A stretch of DNA of 64,000 nucleotides from Pantoea sp. CCBC3-3-1 (lineage in GTDB: Bacteria > Pseudomonadota > Gammaproteobacteria > Enterobacterales > Enterobacteriaceae): contig NZ_CP034363.1 of assembly GCF_007981265.1 (NCBI RefSeq), positions 4,340,001 through 4,404,000 on the forward strand. The letters are read 5' to 3'. Positions 52,724-64,000 of the stretch are shown piece by piece. A program made the position numbers and the translations under genes. The stretch's first letter is position 1. Each line of letters opens with the position of its first letter. Below the pieces are notes generated by a model, which had not been told where the DNA came from, made no database searches, and worked only from the letters and a program-made list of their open reading frames with translations.

Positions 52724-54853
52724 TTATTCTGCTTCTGGCGCTGGCGCTGGAGCTGCCTCAGCCGTTTCCGGCTCGGCGGCTTCTTTGATGCTCAGGCGCA
52801 CACGGCCCTGGCGATCAACTTCCAGTACCTTAACCGGCACTTCCTGACCCATCTGCAGATAGTCGGTCACTTTCTCTACGCGCTTATCAGCGATTTGAGA
52901 AATGTGAACCAGACCTTCTTTACCGCCACCGATGGCAACGAAAGCACCGAAATCAACGATACGGGTAACTTTACCGTTGTAGATACGGCCAACTTCGATT
53001 TCAGCGGTAATCTCTTCGATACGACGGATAGCGAATTTCGCTTTGTCACCGTCGGTCGCTGCGATTTTCACGGTGCCATCATCTTCGATTTCGATGGTGG
53101 TGCCGGTTTCTTCAGTCAGCGCACGAATAACAGAGCCGCCTTTACCGATCACATCTTTGATCTTGTCCGGGCTGATCTTGATGGTATGGATGCGTGGCGC
53201 AAACTGAGAGATGTCGCCGCGAGGGGTGCTGATAGCCTGTTCCATCACGCCCAGAATGTGCAGACGCGCACCCTTAGCCTGGTTCAGAGCCACCTGCATG
53301 ATTTCGCGGGTGATACCTTCAATTTTGATGTCCATCTGCAACGCGGTGATACCTTCACGGCTACCGGCCACTTTAAAGTCCATATCGCCCAGGTGATCTT
53401 CATCGCCCAGGATATCAGACAGAACAACAAAGTTTTCTTCGTCTTTTACCAGACCCATCGCGATACCAGCAACGGCCGCTTTGATTGGTACGCCAGCATC
53501 CATCAGTGCCAGAGAGGCACCACAGACAGAAGCCATAGAAGAAGAACCGTTAGACTCGGTGATTTCAGAAACCACACGCACGGTGTACGGGAACGCATCG
53601 CCTTTAGGCATTACGGCCAGCACGCCACGCTTCGCCAGACGACCGTGACCAATTTCACGACGCTTAGGCGAACCGACCATCCCGGTCTCACCGACGCAGT
53701 ATGGAGGGAAGTTATAGTGGAACAGGAAGCTGTCGGTACGTTCGCCCATCAGCTCATCCAGGTTCTGTGCATCACGTGCCGTACCCAGCGTAGCCGTGAC
53801 CAGCGCCTGAGTTTCACCACGGGTGAACAGGGCTGAACCGTGAGTACGTGGCAGTACGCCAGTGCGCACGTCCAGACCACGGATCATATCTTTTTCACGG
53901 CCATCGATACGCGGCTCGCCACGCAGGATGCGGCTACGAACCACATTTTTTTCCAGCGTATGCAGGATGTCGCTGATTTCAGCAGCGTCCAGGCTTTCGT
54001 CTTCTGCCAGCAGCGCGGCGGTTGCTTCAGATTTGATCACATCAACCTGAGCATAACGTTCCTGTTTTTCAGTGATGCGGTAAGCATCGCTCAGGCGAGA
54101 TTCAGCCAGTGCGGCGATACGAGCGTGTAACGCTTCGTTGACAGCTTCTGGCTGCCAGTCCCAGCGTGGTTTACCCGCTTCGGCAACCAGCGCATTGATC
54201 TGGTCGATCACAATCTGCTGCTGCTCGTGGCCAAATACCACGGCGCCCAGCATCTGATCTTCGCTCAGCAGTTCTGCTTCTGACTCAACCATCAGCACCG
54301 CGCCCTGAGTACCCGCAACAACCAGATCCAGCTTACTTTCTTTCAGCTCGTCGGTGGTTGGGTTCAGCACGTACTGATCGTTCAGATAACCAACGCGCGC
54401 AGCGCCGATTGGACCATTGAACGGCAGGCCTGACAGGCTCAGTGCAGCAGAAGCACCAATCATCGCAACGATATCCGGGTTCACCTGTGGGTTAACGGAA
54501 ACCACGGTGGCAATCACCTGGACTTCGTTAACAAAACCTTCAGGGAACAGTGGACGGACCGGACGGTCAATCAGACGCGAGATCAGCGTTTCGCCTTCGC
54601 TTGGACGGCCTTCACGACGGAAGAAGCTGCCTGGGATACGACCAGCAGCGTAAGTACGCTCCTGATAGTTAACGGTCAGTGGGAAAAAGCCCTGACCTGG
54701 TTTCGCTTTTTTCTGGCCTACAACGGTAACGAACACGGCGGTGTCGTCCATGCTTACCATTACGGCTGCCGTTGCCTGGCGAGCCATCATACCGGTTTCA
54801 AGCGTGACGGTATGCTGACCATACTGGAATTTTTTTACGATCGGATTCAGCAA
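52724..54853 (-). CDS. pnp: Polynucleotide phosphorylase
   Basis: A 709-residue 3'-5' phosphorolytic exoribonuclease and degradosome component. The real start is the TTG at 54853 ([16 protein letters not shown]), preceded by AAGGA, as in E. coli; the frame is open to 54961 without homology. Two RNase PH domains are followed by a KH domain ([19 protein letters not shown]) and an S1 domain ([25 protein letters not shown]). The C-terminal tail is Ala/Pro/Glu-rich. It is autoregulated in E. coli through RNase III cleavage of the leader, which here occupies 54854-55050. Confidence 0.97.
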   Translation of the reverse strand: MLNPIVKKFQYGQHTVTLETGMMARQATAAVMVSMDDTAVFVTVVGQKKAKPGQGFFPLTVNYQERTYAAGRIPGSFFRREGRPSEGETLISRLIDRPVRPLFPEGFVNEVQVIATVVSVNPQVNPDIVAMIGASAALSLSGLPFNGPIGAARVGYLNDQYVLNPTTDELKESKLDLVVAGTQGAVLMVESEAELLSEDQMLGAVVFGHEQQQIVIDQINALVAEAGKPRWDWQPEAVNEALHARIAALAESRLSDAYRITEKQERYAQVDVIKSEATAALLAEDESLDAAEISDILHTLEKNVVRSRILRGEPRIDGREKDMIRGLDVRTGVLPRTHGSALFTRGETQALVTATLGTARDAQNLDELMGERTDSFLFHYNFPPYCVGETGMVGSPKRREIGHGRLAKRGVLAVMPKGDAFPYTVRVVSEITESNGSSSMASVCGASLALMDAGVPIKAAVAGIAMGLVKDEENFVVLSDILGDEDHLGDMDFKVAGSREGITALQMDIKIEGITREIMQVALNQAKGARLHILGVMEQAISTPRGDISQFAPRIHTIKISPDKIKDVIGKGGSVIRALTEETGTTIEIEDDGTVKIAATDGDKAKFAIRRIEEITAEIEVGRIYNGKVTRIVDFGAFVAIGGGKEGLVHISQIADKRVEKVTDYLQMGQEVPVKVLEVDRQGRVRLSIKEAAEPETAEAAPAPAPEAE

Positions 54854-55051
54854 AATTATATCCTTAACTTCTCGGCAGGGCACTGACCCGGCCGGGGTGG
54901 ACTTTAAATCTTCATCTGCATCCTCGCGACTAATGACAACCCTTAATCCCGCCCGGGACAAAGCCTCTCATTAGCCGCGCGAATCTCTGCAACTGAAGAT
55001 CACACTCAGCAACAATACAATAGTTTGACCTGGATTGCTGCGGCTGGCCTG

Positions 55052-55079
55052 AAAAAAGGGGCCATAAAGGCCCCTTTTT
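55052..55079 (-). terminator. rpsO-pnp intergenic terminator (t1-like)
   Basis: On the minus strand TAAAAAGGGGCC, loop TTTAT, GGCCCC and T-run. It corresponds to the leaky terminator after rpsO that sets the rpsO/pnp ratio in E. coli. Confidence 0.9.
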
Positions 55080-55159
55080 AGCGAAACTCGCACAAATCTG
55101 CCTTTTCACCATTTTACCTGCCAGCTTGCGCCTCAGGAAACGATAGCAGATTCTTTGAC

Positions 55160-55429
55160 TTAGCGACGCAGACCCAGACGCTCGATCAGGCTGGTGTAAC
55201 GTGCAACGTCTTTACGCTTCAGGTAATCCAGCAGCTTACGACGCTGGGAAACCATACGCAGCAGACCGCGACGGCTGTGGTGGTCTTTTTTGTGCTCAGA
55301 GAAGTGACCCTGCAGATGGTTAATCTGTGCGGTCAGCAGAGCAACCTGAACTTCGGTAGAACCACTGTCGTTAGCATCACGGCCGTAATCAGCAACGATC
55401 TGCGCTTTAGTTTCAACACTTAGAGACAT
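55160..55429 (-). CDS. rpsO: 30S ribosomal protein S15
   Basis: An 89-residue primary 16S rRNA-binding protein. The S15 signature is complete ([25 protein letters not shown], then [21 protein letters not shown]). S15 binds the central domain of 16S rRNA and represses its own translation through a pseudoknot in the leader. It is the first gene of rpsO-pnp, 108 bp after truB. Confidence 0.98.
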   Translation of the reverse strand: MSLSVETKAQIVADYGRDANDSGSTEVQVALLTAQINHLQGHFSEHKKDHHSRRGLLRMVSQRRKLLDYLKRKDVARYTSLIERLGLRR

Positions 55430-55537
55430 ATTACAACTCCAAATTTTAAGATAAATGTACAGGCGCCGATCTCTAATTCAGCAACCCAGTGTAAAGCCGC
55501 GCCATTCTACTCTTAAGAAGGGGGCTTTCGCAAATGG

Positions 55538-56482
55538 CTAGTCGGAATATTCTACAACCAATCGCCGTGGTGCCACGCGACCGTCTTCAGCAATCTCCGC
55601 CATGCCGATAAACTTGCTTTCCGCTCCTTCAGTTACGCGAACCAGACCTTCAGCGGGCGCACCTGAAGCCTGTACGGGCATCCCCTGCTTAAAGTAGGCC
55701 GATACCGTTTCCGGCAGGTTCACGACAGGGTAAGCGGCTGCCGGACTGTCCATTGGCATCAGTAACGCATCAAGCAGTTCAGCTGGCGCGCGTTCGCTGC
55801 GATAAGCTTCTTCACTCAATGCATTGAGCTGCTCAAGGGTGACCATGCTGGCTATCGGGTACGTAGCAACCTGTAAACGGCGCAGGAAAGTAACGTGCGC
55901 GCCGCAGCCCAGCAGCTCGCCTAAATCATCCGTAATGGTACGAATGTAGGTGCCTTTCGAGCAGTGAATTTCAAGCTCAAGCTCATTGCCTTCCCAGCGA
56001 ATGAACTTAAGTTCATAAACCACAATGCTGCGCGCTTCACGTGGAACGTCAATCCCTTCACGGGCGTATTCATAAAGCTTACGCCCCTGGTACTTAAGTG
56101 CCGAATACATCGACGGCACCTGCTGGGTTTCGCCACGGAAACTGTCGAGTGCGACTTCAAGCTGTTCCTGCGTGAAGCTGACCGGACGCTCGCTAATAAT
56201 CTGACCATCCGCATCGGACGTATCAGTGCGCTGGCCCAGACGAGCAATGACGCGATAACGCTTATCGGAATCCAGTAAATACTGCGAGAACTTGGTCGCT
56301 TCACCCAGACAGATCGGCAGCATACCGGTAGCCAGCGGGTCAAGGGCGCCGGTATGACCCGCGCGATTGGCGTTGAACAGCCTTTTTACCTTTTGCAGCG
56401 CATCGTTGGAAGAGAGGCCACCCGGCTTATCCAGCAACAGTACGCCGTGGATATCGCGTCCGCGACGACGAGGACGACTCAT
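55538..56482 (-). CDS. truB: tRNA pseudouridine-55 synthase TruB
   Basis: A 314-residue enzyme that makes pseudouridine 55 in the T-loop of all elongator tRNAs and acts as a tRNA chaperone. The catalytic aspartate is in [17 protein letters not shown], and [17 protein letters not shown] and a C-terminal PUA-like domain follow. The start overlaps the rbfA stop by one base. Length equals E. coli TruB. Confidence 0.97.
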   Translation of the reverse strand: MSRPRRRGRDIHGVLLLDKPGGLSSNDALQKVKRLFNANRAGHTGALDPLATGMLPICLGEATKFSQYLLDSDKRYRVIARLGQRTDTSDADGQIISERPVSFTQEQLEVALDSFRGETQQVPSMYSALKYQGRKLYEYAREGIDVPREARSIVVYELKFIRWEGNELELEIHCSKGTYIRTITDDLGELLGCGAHVTFLRRLQVATYPIASMVTLEQLNALSEEAYRSERAPAELLDALLMPMDSPAAAYPVVNLPETVSAYFKQGMPVQASGAPAEGLVRVTEGAESKFIGMAEIAEDGRVAPRRLVVEYSD

Positions 56483-56883
56483 CAGTCCTCCTTGTCTTCT
56501 TCCGCGGGGCCACGACGTTCTTCATCGTTTTTCACCACGTTAGTGACAAGGTTAGACATCCGCATCCCTTCAACCAACGAGTTGTCGTAGAAGAAGGTTA
56601 GCTCAGGCACGATGCGCAGGCGCATCGCTTTGCCCAGCAGCGAGCGGATATAGCCGGAAGCATCGCCCAGCGCACGCAGGCCAGCTTTGATAGCCGCTTC
56701 GTCTTTATCATTTAAAAAGGTGACGAACACTTTGGCATAGGCCAGATCGCGCGACAGGTCTACGCCTGACACGGTAACCATCATGCCCAGACGTGGATCT
56801 TTGATCTCACGCTGTAAAATAATTGCGATCTCTTTCTGCAATTCCTGGGAGACGCGCTGTGGGCGACCAAATTCTTTCGCCAT
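56482..56883 (-). CDS. rbfA: 30S ribosome-binding factor RbfA
   Basis: A 133-residue type II KH protein needed for maturation of the 16S 5' end, especially in the cold. The start at 56883 ([18 protein letters not shown]) is the family start; five upstream codons in frame are not conserved. [20 protein letters not shown] and [19 protein letters not shown] are diagnostic. It lies 65 bp after infB in the metY-rimP-nusA-infB-rbfA-truB series. Confidence 0.97.
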   Translation of the reverse strand: MAKEFGRPQRVSQELQKEIAIILQREIKDPRLGMMVTVSGVDLSRDLAYAKVFVTFLNDKDEAAIKAGLRALGDASGYIRSLLGKAMRLRIVPELTFFYDNSLVEGMRMSNLVTNVVKNDEERRGPAEEDKED

Positions 56884-56948
56884 AATTATTCTCTCCAAAT
56901 AAATACGGGAGGCGCAAAGGCCTCCCGAACAGGTTGATCAGGCAACCA

Positions 56949-59639
56949 TTAAGCGATAGTACGCTGGATCTCGATAATTTCGAATACTTCGATCATATCG
57001 CCAACGCGTACATCGTTGTAGTTCTTCACGCCGATACCACATTCCATGCCGTTACGAACTTCGTTAACGTCATCTTTGAAGCGGCGCAGGGATTCCAGCT
57101 CGCCTTCGTAGATAACCACGTTGTCACGCAGAACGCGGATTGGGTTGTGACGTTTGATATTACCTTCAGTCACCATACAGCCTGCAACTGCGCCAAACTT
57201 AGGTGATTTGAACACGTCACGAACTTCAGCCAGGCCGGTGATCTGGTGCTTGTACTCAGGCGCCAGCATACCGCTCATTGCCTGCTTCACTTCGTCAATC
57301 AGATTATAGATGACGGAGTAATAACGCAGATCCAGGCTTTCTGAATCAATCACGCGACGGGCAGAAGCATCGGCACGAACGTTGAAGCCAACCAGAATCG
57401 CGTTGGAAGCCGCAGCCAGCGTAGCGTCGGTTTCGGTGATACCACCTACCCCAGAACCTACGATCTTCACTTTCACTTCGTCGGTAGAGAGCTTCAGCAG
57501 GGAGTCGGAGATCGCTTCGACAGAACCCTGTACGTCGGCTTTCAGCACGATGTTCAGTTCAGATACTTCGCCTTCGGTCATGTTGGCAAACATGTTTTCC
57601 AGCTTAGATTTCTGCTGACGAGCCAGCTTAACTTCACGGAATTTGCCCTGACGGTACAGCGCAACTTCACGGGCTTTCTTCTCGTCACGAACGACTGTCG
57701 CTTCATCACCGGCAGCAGGCACGCCTGACAGACCGAGGATTTCCACAGGAATAGAAGGACCCGCGGTCATCACTTCACGACCCAGTTCGTCACGCATTGC
57801 ACGAACACGGCCGTATTCGAAGCCACACAGTACGATGTCGCCCTTGTTCAGGGTACCTTCACGTACCAGCACGGTAGCAACCGGACCACGACCTTTATCC
57901 AGGAAGGATTCGATAACCACACCGCTCGCCATACCCTGACGAACCGCAGTCAGTTCCAGAACTTCAGCCTGCAGCAGAATTGCATTCAGCAGGTCGTCGA
58001 TACCGGTACCCGCTTTAGCGGAAACGTTAACGAACATGTTCTCGCCGCCCCACTCTTCCGGAATAATACCGTACTGGGTGAGTTCGTTTTTAACGCGGTC
58101 TGGATCGGCTTCTGGCTTATCGCACTTGTTCACAGCAACCACAACCGGCACTTTCGCCGCTTTAGCATGCTGGATAGCTTCGATAGTCTGTGGCATCACG
58201 CCATCGTCAGCCGCCACAACCAGGATAACGATATCCGTTGCCTGAGCACCACGCGCACGCATTGCGGTAAACGCGGCGTGACCAGGGGTATCCAGGAAGG
58301 TGACCATACCGTTGTCAGTTTCAACGTGGTATGCACCGATATGCTGGGTAATGCCGCCCGCTTCGCCAGAGGCGACTTTGGTGGAGCGAATGTAGTCCAG
58401 CAGGGACGTTTTACCGTGGTCAACGTGGCCCATGATGGTAACAACTGGCGCACGTGATTCCATTGCTGCATCGGTATCACGGTCGCTCATTACCGCTTCT
58501 TCCAGCTCATTTTCGCGGCGCAGCGTCACTTTGTGACCCATTTCTTCCGCGACCATCTGAGCCGTTTCCTGATCGATAACCTGGTTGATGGTCGCCATAG
58601 CGCCCATCTTGATCATGGCTTTAATGACCTGGGAACCTTTCACTGCCATTTTGTTAGCCAGTTCCGCTACGGTGATGGTCTCACCGATAATCACGTCACG
58701 GTTAACAGCCTGAGCTGGCTTGTTGAAGCCCTGCTGCAGAGTGCTTGGCTTGCGCTTGCCACCTTTGCCGCCACGGAATTGCGCACGCGCTTCTTCACGG
58801 TCGGTTTTCGCTTCAGAATGCTTGTTGCCTTTCTTACGCTGAGGAGCCTTTGCAGGACGAGCAGCACGAGTGCGACGGTCGCCTTCAACCTGCGCATCGT
58901 TCTCGTCTTCAGCCGCACGGGCATGAGTGGAGGTGGTCACGTGGTAGTCAGAAGTGTCTTCAACTTCTTTCTCGGCTTCTGCCCACTCGGAACCTTTTTC
59001 TTCCGCCATTTTGCGTGCTTCTTCCGCTACGCGCTTCGCTTCTTCTTCGATCTTGCGACGCGCTTCTTCTTCGGCTTTACGCTTCAGTTCTGCGGCTTCC
59101 GCTTCGCGGCGGGCTTTATCGGACGTCTGGGTCCGGCTTACTTCGTCGGTATGTTGATTGCTCACTTTATCTTTTTCCGCTGCTTCACGTTTGGCTTTCT
59201 CAGCTGCCTCACGTTTGGCCTGCTCCTCGGCTTCACGCTTCGCTTTTGCTTGGGCTTCGCGCTGAGCTGCTTCTTCAGCCTCGCGACGAGCCAGTTCTTC
59301 CGCTTCACGCTGTGCCTGCTCTTCTGCTTCAGCCTGTTCAGCTTCAGCAGGATCGCCTTTTACATAGGTGCGCTTTTTGCGGACTTCGATTTGCACCGCT
59401 TTACTCTTACCACCGGTGCCGGGCACATTCAGGGTACTGCGCGTTTTGCGCTGTAAAGTCAGTTTACCAGAACCGCCATTTTGTTGACGATTCAGATGGG
59501 TCAGGAGCGTCTCTTTTTCCTGCTGCGTCACAGAGTCTGTTTCAGACTTGCGGATCCCTGCATCAGCAAATTGCTGTACCAGGCGTTCTACCGGGGTCTG
59601 TATCTCTGCGGCCAGCGATTTTACGGTTACATCTGTCAT
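56949..59639 (-). CDS. infB: Translation initiation factor IF-2
   Basis: An 896-residue GTPase that brings fMet-tRNA to the 30S subunit. The N-terminal domain repeats [22 protein letters not shown] highly charged Glu/Ala/Lys/Arg helix rich in [14 protein letters not shown] repeats follows. The G domain shows [12 protein letters not shown] (G1), DTPGHAAF (G3) and NKCDKPEAD (G4), and the C-terminal IF2 domains complete the protein. Two small residues differ from E. coli in the repeat region only. It starts 24 bp after nusA. Confidence 0.98.
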   Translation of the reverse strand: MTDVTVKSLAAEIQTPVERLVQQFADAGIRKSETDSVTQQEKETLLTHLNRQQNGGSGKLTLQRKTRSTLNVPGTGGKSKAVQIEVRKKRTYVKGDPAEAEQAEAEEQAQREAEELARREAEEAAQREAQAKAKREAEEQAKREAAEKAKREAAEKDKVSNQHTDEVSRTQTSDKARREAEAAELKRKAEEEARRKIEEEAKRVAEEARKMAEEKGSEWAEAEKEVEDTSDYHVTTSTHARAAEDENDAQVEGDRRTRAARPAKAPQRKKGNKHSEAKTDREEARAQFRGGKGGKRKPSTLQQGFNKPAQAVNRDVIIGETITVAELANKMAVKGSQVIKAMIKMGAMATINQVIDQETAQMVAEEMGHKVTLRRENELEEAVMSDRDTDAAMESRAPVVTIMGHVDHGKTSLLDYIRSTKVASGEAGGITQHIGAYHVETDNGMVTFLDTPGHAAFTAMRARGAQATDIVILVVAADDGVMPQTIEAIQHAKAAKVPVVVAVNKCDKPEADPDRVKNELTQYGIIPEEWGGENMFVNVSAKAGTGIDDLLNAILLQAEVLELTAVRQGMASGVVIESFLDKGRGPVATVLVREGTLNKGDIVLCGFEYGRVRAMRDELGREVMTAGPSIPVEILGLSGVPAAGDEATVVRDEKKAREVALYRQGKFREVKLARQQKSKLENMFANMTEGEVSELNIVLKADVQGSVEAISDSLLKLSTDEVKVKIVGSGVGGITETDATLAAASNAILVGFNVRADASARRVIDSESLDLRYYSVIYNLIDEVKQAMSGMLAPEYKHQITGLAEVRDVFKSPKFGAVAGCMVTEGNIKRHNPIRVLRDNVVIYEGELESLRRFKDDVNEVRNGMECGIGVKNYNDVRVGDMIEVFEIIEIQRTIA

Positions 59640-59663
59640 GCTGTTCCTTCCTGCTACAGTTTA

Positions 59664-61151
59664 TTACGCGTCGTCGCCGAACCAGCAGATATTACGTGCA
59701 GCCATAATCAGCTCACCGGCCTTTTCATCGTTCAGGCCTTCAATATCTGACAGATCGTCAACACCCTGCTCGGCAAGATCTTCCAGCGTACAAACGCCGA
59801 TCTGAGCCAGCTTGAATGCCAGTTCACGATCCAGACCTTCCAGGCTCAGCAAGTCTTCTGCCGGCTGATTGCCGCCCTGACTCTCAGCTTTTTCCAGAGC
59901 AAGGGTGGTTAACGCATTTTTCGCACGATCGCGCAGCGCTTCTACTGTCTCTTCATCCAGACCGTCAATTTCCAGCAGCTCGTTGATCGGCACGTAAGCC
60001 AGTTCTTCCAGTGAAGAGAAGCCCTCTTCAACCAGCATGGTGGCAAACTCTTCGTCAATGTCGAGATGTTTGGTAAAGACGCCGATGGCAGCGTGGGCTT
60101 CAGCCTGATGCTTCGCCTGCAGATCGTCGACCGTCATTACGTTCAGCTCCCAACCACTCAGCTGGGCAGCCAGACGCACGTTTTGGCCATTACGGCCGAT
60201 CGCCTGAGCCAGATTTCCGGCTTCAACAGCGATATCCATGGTGTGATTATCTTCATCCACCACGATAGAAGCGACATCCGCTGGGGCCATGGCATTGATG
60301 ACGAACTGCGCAGGATTGTCATCCCACAGCACGATATCAATACGCTCGCCACCCAGCTCGCTGGATACCGCCTGAACACGCGCACCGCGCATACCAACGC
60401 AAGCACCAACCGGGTCGATACGCTTGTCGTTAGTCTTCACTGCGATTTTAGCTCGTGAGCCTGGATCGCGCGCAGCGGCTTTAATTTCAATCACTTCTTC
60501 GCCGATTTCCGGTACTTCGATGCGGAACAGTTCAATCAGCATCTCCGGTTTGGAGCGGCTAACGAACAGCTGAGCACCGCGTGCTTCCGGACGTACTGCA
60601 TACAGTACACCACGAATACGGTCGCCTGGACGGAAGTTTTCGCGCGGCAGCATGTCTTCACGAATGATAACAGCTTCCGCATTGTTGCCCAGATCCAGTG
60701 AGATGTTGTCGCGGTTTACTTTTTTAACCACGCCGGTGATGATCTCACCTTCCTGCTCACGGAACTGATCAACAACCATGGCACGTTCAGCTTCGCGCAC
60801 TTTCTGCACGATAACCTGCTTCGCCGTCTGAGTCGTGATACGGTCGAAGGTGACTGACTCGATTTGGTCTTCAACGTACTCGCCCAGATTCAACGCTTCA
60901 TCTTCAAAACGCGCGGCATCCAGGGTGATTTCGCGCGTAGGCATTGTTACTTCATCAACAATAACCCAGCGGCGGAACGTATCAAAATCGCCGCTGCGGC
61001 GGTCGATGCTGACGCGGACGTCGATTTCCTGCTCATATTTTTTCTTGGTAGCCGTTGCCAGAGCGCTCTCCAGCGCCTCAAAAATCTTCTCGCGTGGGAG
61101 GGATTTCTCGTTAGATACGGCCTCGACTACAGCTAAGATTTCTTTGTTCAT
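59664..61151 (-). CDS. nusA: Transcription termination/antitermination factor NusA
   Basis: A 495-residue protein started at 61151 ([19 protein letters not shown]); the frame is open five codons upstream. The order is the N-terminal RNA-polymerase-binding domain, S1 ([22 protein letters not shown]), KH1/KH2 ([22 protein letters not shown]) and two acidic repeat domains ([19 protein letters not shown] and [18 protein letters not shown]), ending CWFGDDA. It controls pausing, Rho termination and lambda-N/rrn antitermination. It lies 24 bp after rimP. Confidence 0.98.
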   Translation of the reverse strand: MNKEILAVVEAVSNEKSLPREKIFEALESALATATKKKYEQEIDVRVSIDRRSGDFDTFRRWVIVDEVTMPTREITLDAARFEDEALNLGEYVEDQIESVTFDRITTQTAKQVIVQKVREAERAMVVDQFREQEGEIITGVVKKVNRDNISLDLGNNAEAVIIREDMLPRENFRPGDRIRGVLYAVRPEARGAQLFVSRSKPEMLIELFRIEVPEIGEEVIEIKAAARDPGSRAKIAVKTNDKRIDPVGACVGMRGARVQAVSSELGGERIDIVLWDDNPAQFVINAMAPADVASIVVDEDNHTMDIAVEAGNLAQAIGRNGQNVRLAAQLSGWELNVMTVDDLQAKHQAEAHAAIGVFTKHLDIDEEFATMLVEEGFSSLEELAYVPINELLEIDGLDEETVEALRDRAKNALTTLALEKAESQGGNQPAEDLLSLEGLDRELAFKLAQIGVCTLEDLAEQGVDDLSDIEGLNDEKAGELIMAARNICWFGDDA

Positions 61152-61175
61152 CCTGGTATGCCTCAATCCGGACTT

Positions 61176-61628
61176 TTAAAAGTGGGGAACCAGGTTCGCC
61201 TTCTGGATGTTACTCAGTGCGAACACTTCATCGTTACCCTCAACGGCAACAGTAATCATCTCACCTTCTACGGATTTGATGATGCCCTGCCATTTGCGGC
61301 GGTTCTGTACGGCCATACGCAGCACCAGGCTCACTTCTTCGCCGATAAATTGCGTGTAATGCTTTGCAGTGAAGAGTGGGCGCTCAAGGCCTGGTGAGGA
61401 AACTTCTAGGTTATAGGCGACGGTAATTGGATCTTCAACATCGAATACAGCGCTGACCTGGTGGCTGACATCAGCACAATCGTCAACATTGATGCCATTT
61501 TCACTATCAATATAGATGCGCAACGTGGATGTGCGACCGCGTACAAACTCGATACCAACCAGTTCGTAGCCTAGCGCTTCTACCGGTGCTGAAATCAGCT
61601 CTGTTAATTTTTGCTCTAATGTGGACAA
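61176..61628 (-). CDS. rimP: Ribosome maturation factor RimP
   Basis: A 150-residue protein for 30S maturation. The start is the TTG at 61628 ([19 protein letters not shown]), as in E. coli, with a G-rich GGGGGTGGG upstream. [18 protein letters not shown] and [19 protein letters not shown] are diagnostic, and the C-terminal SH3-like domain ends [12 protein letters not shown]. The frame is open upstream to 61757 without conservation and through a terminator. Confidence 0.97.
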   Translation of the reverse strand: MSTLEQKLTELISAPVEALGYELVGIEFVRGRTSTLRIYIDSENGINVDDCADVSHQVSAVFDVEDPITVAYNLEVSSPGLERPLFTAKHYTQFIGEEVSLVLRMAVQNRRKWQGIIKSVEGEMITVAVEGNDEVFALSNIQKANLVPHF

Positions 61629-61687
61629 GCCCACCCCCAAGACATAAAAAAAGGGCTTAATAGCCCAGTATGCTGTTTCCTGATAAC

Positions 61688-61713
61688 AAAAAACCCCGAA
61701 AAATCGGGGCTTT
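61688..61713 (-). terminator. Terminator between metY and rimP
   Basis: On the minus strand CCCCGA, TTTT loop, TCGGGG, T6. It separates the tRNA from the rimP-nusA-infB genes and must be read through for full expression of the operon, as in E. coli. Confidence 0.88.
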
Positions 61714-61840
61714 ATGCGACTGGACCCTGTACGCCATAAAATGGCGGTTCGGCACAATCCAAAAGAATTTTTTTCAAAATTCGCTGATAATGCGCCGTTC
61801 GATGCATACAGTATATTTGAAAAAGAACTCTAAGGGAAAG

Positions 61841-61917
<77 letters not shown>

Positions 61918-61933
61918 TCCGAAAACGTGGCAA

Positions 61934-61962
61934 ATACTACGCCGATCTTGCATAAAATGCAA
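61934..61962 (-). promoter_or_regulatory. metY promoter
   Basis: On the minus strand TTGCAT (61962-61957), 17 bp, TAGTAT (61939-61934), 16 bp before the tRNA 5' end. Good spacing for a strong stable-RNA promoter. Confidence 0.65.
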
Positions 61963-61976
61963 GCAAAACTGAGATT

Positions 61977-62063
61977 TGGTACCGAGGACGGGACTTGAAC
62001 CCGTAAGCCCATGCGGGCACTACCACCTCAAGGTAGCGTGTCTACCAATTCCACCACCACGGC
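61977..62063 (-). tRNA. leuU: tRNA-Leu(GAG)
   Basis: An 87-nt type II tRNA with anticodon GAG (loop CTTGAGG), a long variable arm and an encoded CCA. It lies 56 bp after secG, as in E. coli. One oddity: the 5' acceptor strand reads GCCGTGG while the 3' strand reads CCTCGGT, so position 5 (T) faces position 68 (T). In E. coli position 5 is A and the pair is A-T. Otherwise the tRNA looks functional. Confidence 0.93.
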
Positions 62064-62119
62064 ACTAAAGATTGCGACTTTTTGTTTTCTGTCGCGTCGA
62101 AACCCAACTACGTTACTGC

Positions 62120-62449
62120 TTACTGTGGGATATCGCTACCCGGCGTAGCCGGTTTAGCTGGCTGGCTCTGCTGCTGTGCAGGCTGAGTCAGATTTTCCCA
62201 CTCGCTTCCTTTCTGAGTCTTGTTGCTGTTGAGGTTACCCAGAATCAAGCTGATGATAAAGAACAGAGTCGCCAGCACTGCAGTCATACGGGTCATAAAG
62301 TTGCCTGAACCGTTAGAACCAAACAGTGTTGCTGAAGAACCTGCACCAAACGACGCGCCCATATCAGCGCCTTTACCTTGCTGAAGCATAATCAAACCTA
62401 CAAGGCCGATTGCCACAATAAGGAAAACTACTAAAAGAGCTTCGTACAT
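62120..62449 (-). CDS. secG: Protein translocase subunit SecG
   Basis: A 109-residue inner-membrane protein started at 62449 (MYEALLVVFLIVAIGLVGL). Two membrane helices flank the conserved cytoplasmic loop QQGKGADMGASFGAG and SGNFMTRMTAVLATLFF. SecG joins SecYE and eases SecA-driven export. The C-terminal Gln/Pro-rich tail ends SDIPQ. It precedes leuU on the same strand. Confidence 0.97.
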   Translation of the reverse strand: MYEALLVVFLIVAIGLVGLIMLQQGKGADMGASFGAGSSATLFGSNGSGNFMTRMTAVLATLFFIISLILGNLNSNKTQKGSEWENLTQPAQQQSQPAKPATPGSDIPQ

Positions 62450-62672
62450 AATCAACCTGTTTCCTTGCGCGTTAACCGCACATCAAAAGCTTCAAAACCA
62501 GTCAGCAGATAGCGTCACCACTACCCATCAGAAGCGGGTGTGAATACTAACCAAAGCCGCTCGTCAGCGCAAGGGCAATTTACAGCGACGCGATCGATTG
62601 CAGAAAAAAACCGCAACGCCGCAAATAAAGGTGAAAAAACCACCAAAAATCACCCAGGTACAACACTTTTTC

Positions 62673-62700
62673 TGACGGGCTGAATAAGTTCAGCCCGTCA
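62673..62700. terminator. Perfect stem-loop after glmM
   Basis: TGACGGGCTGAA, loop TAAG, TTCAGCCCGTCA: a perfect 12-bp stem 11 bp beyond the glmM stop. No T-run follows on the minus strand, so it may stabilise or delimit the glmM mRNA rather than terminate alone. Confidence 0.6.
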
Positions 62701-62711
62701 CTATTTTGTCT

Positions 62712-64000
62712 TTAAACCGCCTTTACAGCATCAGCGATCCGGTGCGCCAGCGCAGTGACCAGCGCCTCATCTTCACCTTCTACCATTACGCGAATTAGCG
62801 GTTCCGTCCCTGATTTACGCAACAGCACGCGTCCGCGGCCGTGCAGTTCTTTTTCCACTTGTGCCGTTACGGCTTTCACCTGTGCATTTTCCAGCGGATC
62901 GGTTTCGCCACTGAAGCGAACGTTTACCAGAATCTGTGGTAGCAGCTTCATCCCGCTACAGAGATCGTGGAGGCTCATGTGATTCCTTACCATCGCAGTA
63001 AGTACCTGCAAACCTGCTACGATACCGTCACCGGTGGTTGTCTTATCCAGCAGGATCACATGCCCGGAGTTTTCCGCGCCAAGACGCCAGCCTTTTTCCT
63101 GGAGCTTTTCCAACACATAGCGGTCGCCCACTTTTGCGCGTGCAAACGGAATACCTAACTGTTTCAGCGCCAGCTCCAGACCCATATTGCTCATCAGCGT
63201 GCCGACTACGCCGCCGCGTAACTGTCCCTGACGCAGGCCTTCACGAGCGATGATGTAGAGGATCTGGTCGCCATCTACTTTGTGGCCCAGATGATCCACC
63301 ATCATGATGCGGTCACCGTCACCGTCGTATGCCAGACCGATATCTGCCTTTTCTGCCAGTACGCGAGCCTGGAGCTGACGAACGTCGGTTGCGCCGCATT
63401 CTTTGTTGATGTTCATACCATCAGGATTAACGCCAAGCGTAATCACCGTAGCGCCCAGTTCACGCAGGACATTAGGTGCGATGTGATAAGTGGCACCGTT
63501 AGCGCAGTCGACCACAATCTTCAGCCCGTTGAGGCTCAGTTCGCTGGGGAACGTCCCTTTGCAAAATTCGATGTAACGTCCGGCGGCATCCACAATGCGG
63601 CTGGCGCGTCCCAGCTCGGCGGATTCAACACAGGTAATAGGTTTCTCCATTTCCGCTTCGATGGCTTCTTCTACATCATCGGGCAGCTTTGTCCCTTCGA
63701 TGGAGAAAAACTTAATGCCATTATCATCAAATGGATTGTGAGAGGCAGAAATAACGATGCCGGCCTCAGCACGGAAGGTACGGGTGAGATAAGCAATGGC
63801 TGGCGTTGGCATCGGTCCGGTAAACGCCGCAGAAAGTCCGGCAGCGGCCAAACCCGCTTCCAATGCGGACTCCAGCATGTAGCCGGAAATACGCGTATCT
63901 TTACCGATAATAATTTTTTTGGAGCCGTTGCGCGCCAAAACTTTGCCCGCCGCCCAGCCCAGCTTCAGGACGAAATCGGGAGTGATCGGGGTTTCGCCAA
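62712..64000 (-). CDS. glmM: Phosphoglucosamine mutase, 5' end outside the window
   Basis: About 429 codons of the usual 445 are present; the frame runs to the window edge (first complete codons give [14 protein letters not shown]), so only the first ~15 residues are missing. GlmM converts glucosamine 6-phosphate to glucosamine 1-phosphate for UDP-GlcNAc, peptidoglycan and LPS. The phosphoserine loop is in [15 protein letters not shown], the metal site in [13 protein letters not shown] and the C-terminal phosphate-binding loop in [13 protein letters not shown]. It lies 260 bp upstream of secG, as in E. coli. Confidence 0.97.
   Translation of the reverse strand, partial: GETPITPDFVLKLGWAAGKVLARNGSKKIIIGKDTRISGYMLESALEAGLAAAGLSAAFTGPMPTPAIAYLTRTFRAEAGIVISASHNPFDDNGIKFFSIEGTKLPDDVEEAIEAEMEKPITCVESAELGRASRIVDAAGRYIEFCKGTFPSELSLNGLKIVVDCANGATYHIAPNVLRELGATVITLGVNPDGMNINKECGATDVRQLQARVLAEKADIGLAYDGDGDRIMMVDHLGHKVDGDQILYIIAREGLRQGQLRGGVVGTLMSNMGLELALKQLGIPFARAKVGDRYVLEKLQEKGWRLGAENSGHVILLDKTTTGDGIVAGLQVLTAMVRNHMSLHDLCSGMKLLPQILVNVRFSGETDPLENAQVKAVTAQVEKELHGRGRVLLRKSGTEPLIRVMVEGEDEALVTALAHRIADAVKAV

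Noticed and set aside
52301..53836. 511-codon plus-strand frame opposite nlpI and pnp
   Set aside because: Antisense shadow across two conserved genes; rich in His, Thr and Asp runs that mirror their codon use.
58533..59707. Long plus-strand frames opposite infB
   Set aside because: The Phe/Leu/Arg-rich translations are the complement of the Glu/Ala/Lys repeats of IF-2.

Overview
The window is chromosomal DNA from a member of the Enterobacterales, most likely of the Erwiniaceae (Pantoea/Erwinia type). This rests on near-E. coli versions of conserved genes (pepA, valS, pyrBI, nrdDG, pnp, infB, nusA, glmM), combined with miaE, tandem DUF2382 stress proteins and a gene order that differs from E. 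coli. The genus is an inference; no rRNA lies in the window.

Positions 1-10.3 kb form an accessory region ending exactly at the 3' side of a tRNA-Leu(CAA) gene (leuX), a classic island integration site. It holds the end of an unrecognised gene at the left edge, an IS3-family element that has cut off an hsdM gene after about 20 codons, and a complete type I Zorya anti-phage operon, zorA-zorB-zorC-zorD, on the minus strand. Zorya is a described system. The protein lengths, the gene overlaps and the proton-channel aspartate of ZorB all look intact.

Positions 10.4-23.8 kb: yjjA, a coiled-coil protein built of ten 11-residue repeats, a LysE-type exporter, yjiN, two DUF2382 proteins, the LPS exporter genes lptF-lptG, and pepA-holC-valS. 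Positions 23.8-28.6 kb: a decayed monooxygenase gene, yjgM, a two-gene operon of OprD-type porin and exported histidine phosphatase, miaE and rraB.

Positions 28.7-41.5 kb follow the E. coli 96-minute order with changes: argF under two ARG boxes, the pyrL-pyrB-pyrI attenuator operon, ridA, cybB, a treC without treB or treR, a lone SWIM/Snf2 helicase, a divergent tetR/SDR pair, and nrdD-nrdG under NrdR boxes.

Positions 41.5-64 kb switch to the E. coli 71-minute block: yhbO, yhbP, yhbQ, yhbS, ubiT, ubiU, ubiV, yhbW, an MFS gene, deaD, yrbN, nlpI, pnp, rpsO, truB, rbfA, infB, nusA, rimP, metY, leuU, secG and a glmM cut by the window end. The ubiT frame is broken by an apparent one-base deletion, which would affect anaerobic ubiquinone synthesis if real. 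Between yhbO and yhbP lies a 111-bp inverted-repeat element flanked by two near-identical terminators.

I found no clearly undescribed multi-gene system. The best leads for novelty are the inverted-repeat element, the hendecad-repeat membrane protein, the ubiT lesion and the island boundary at leuX.
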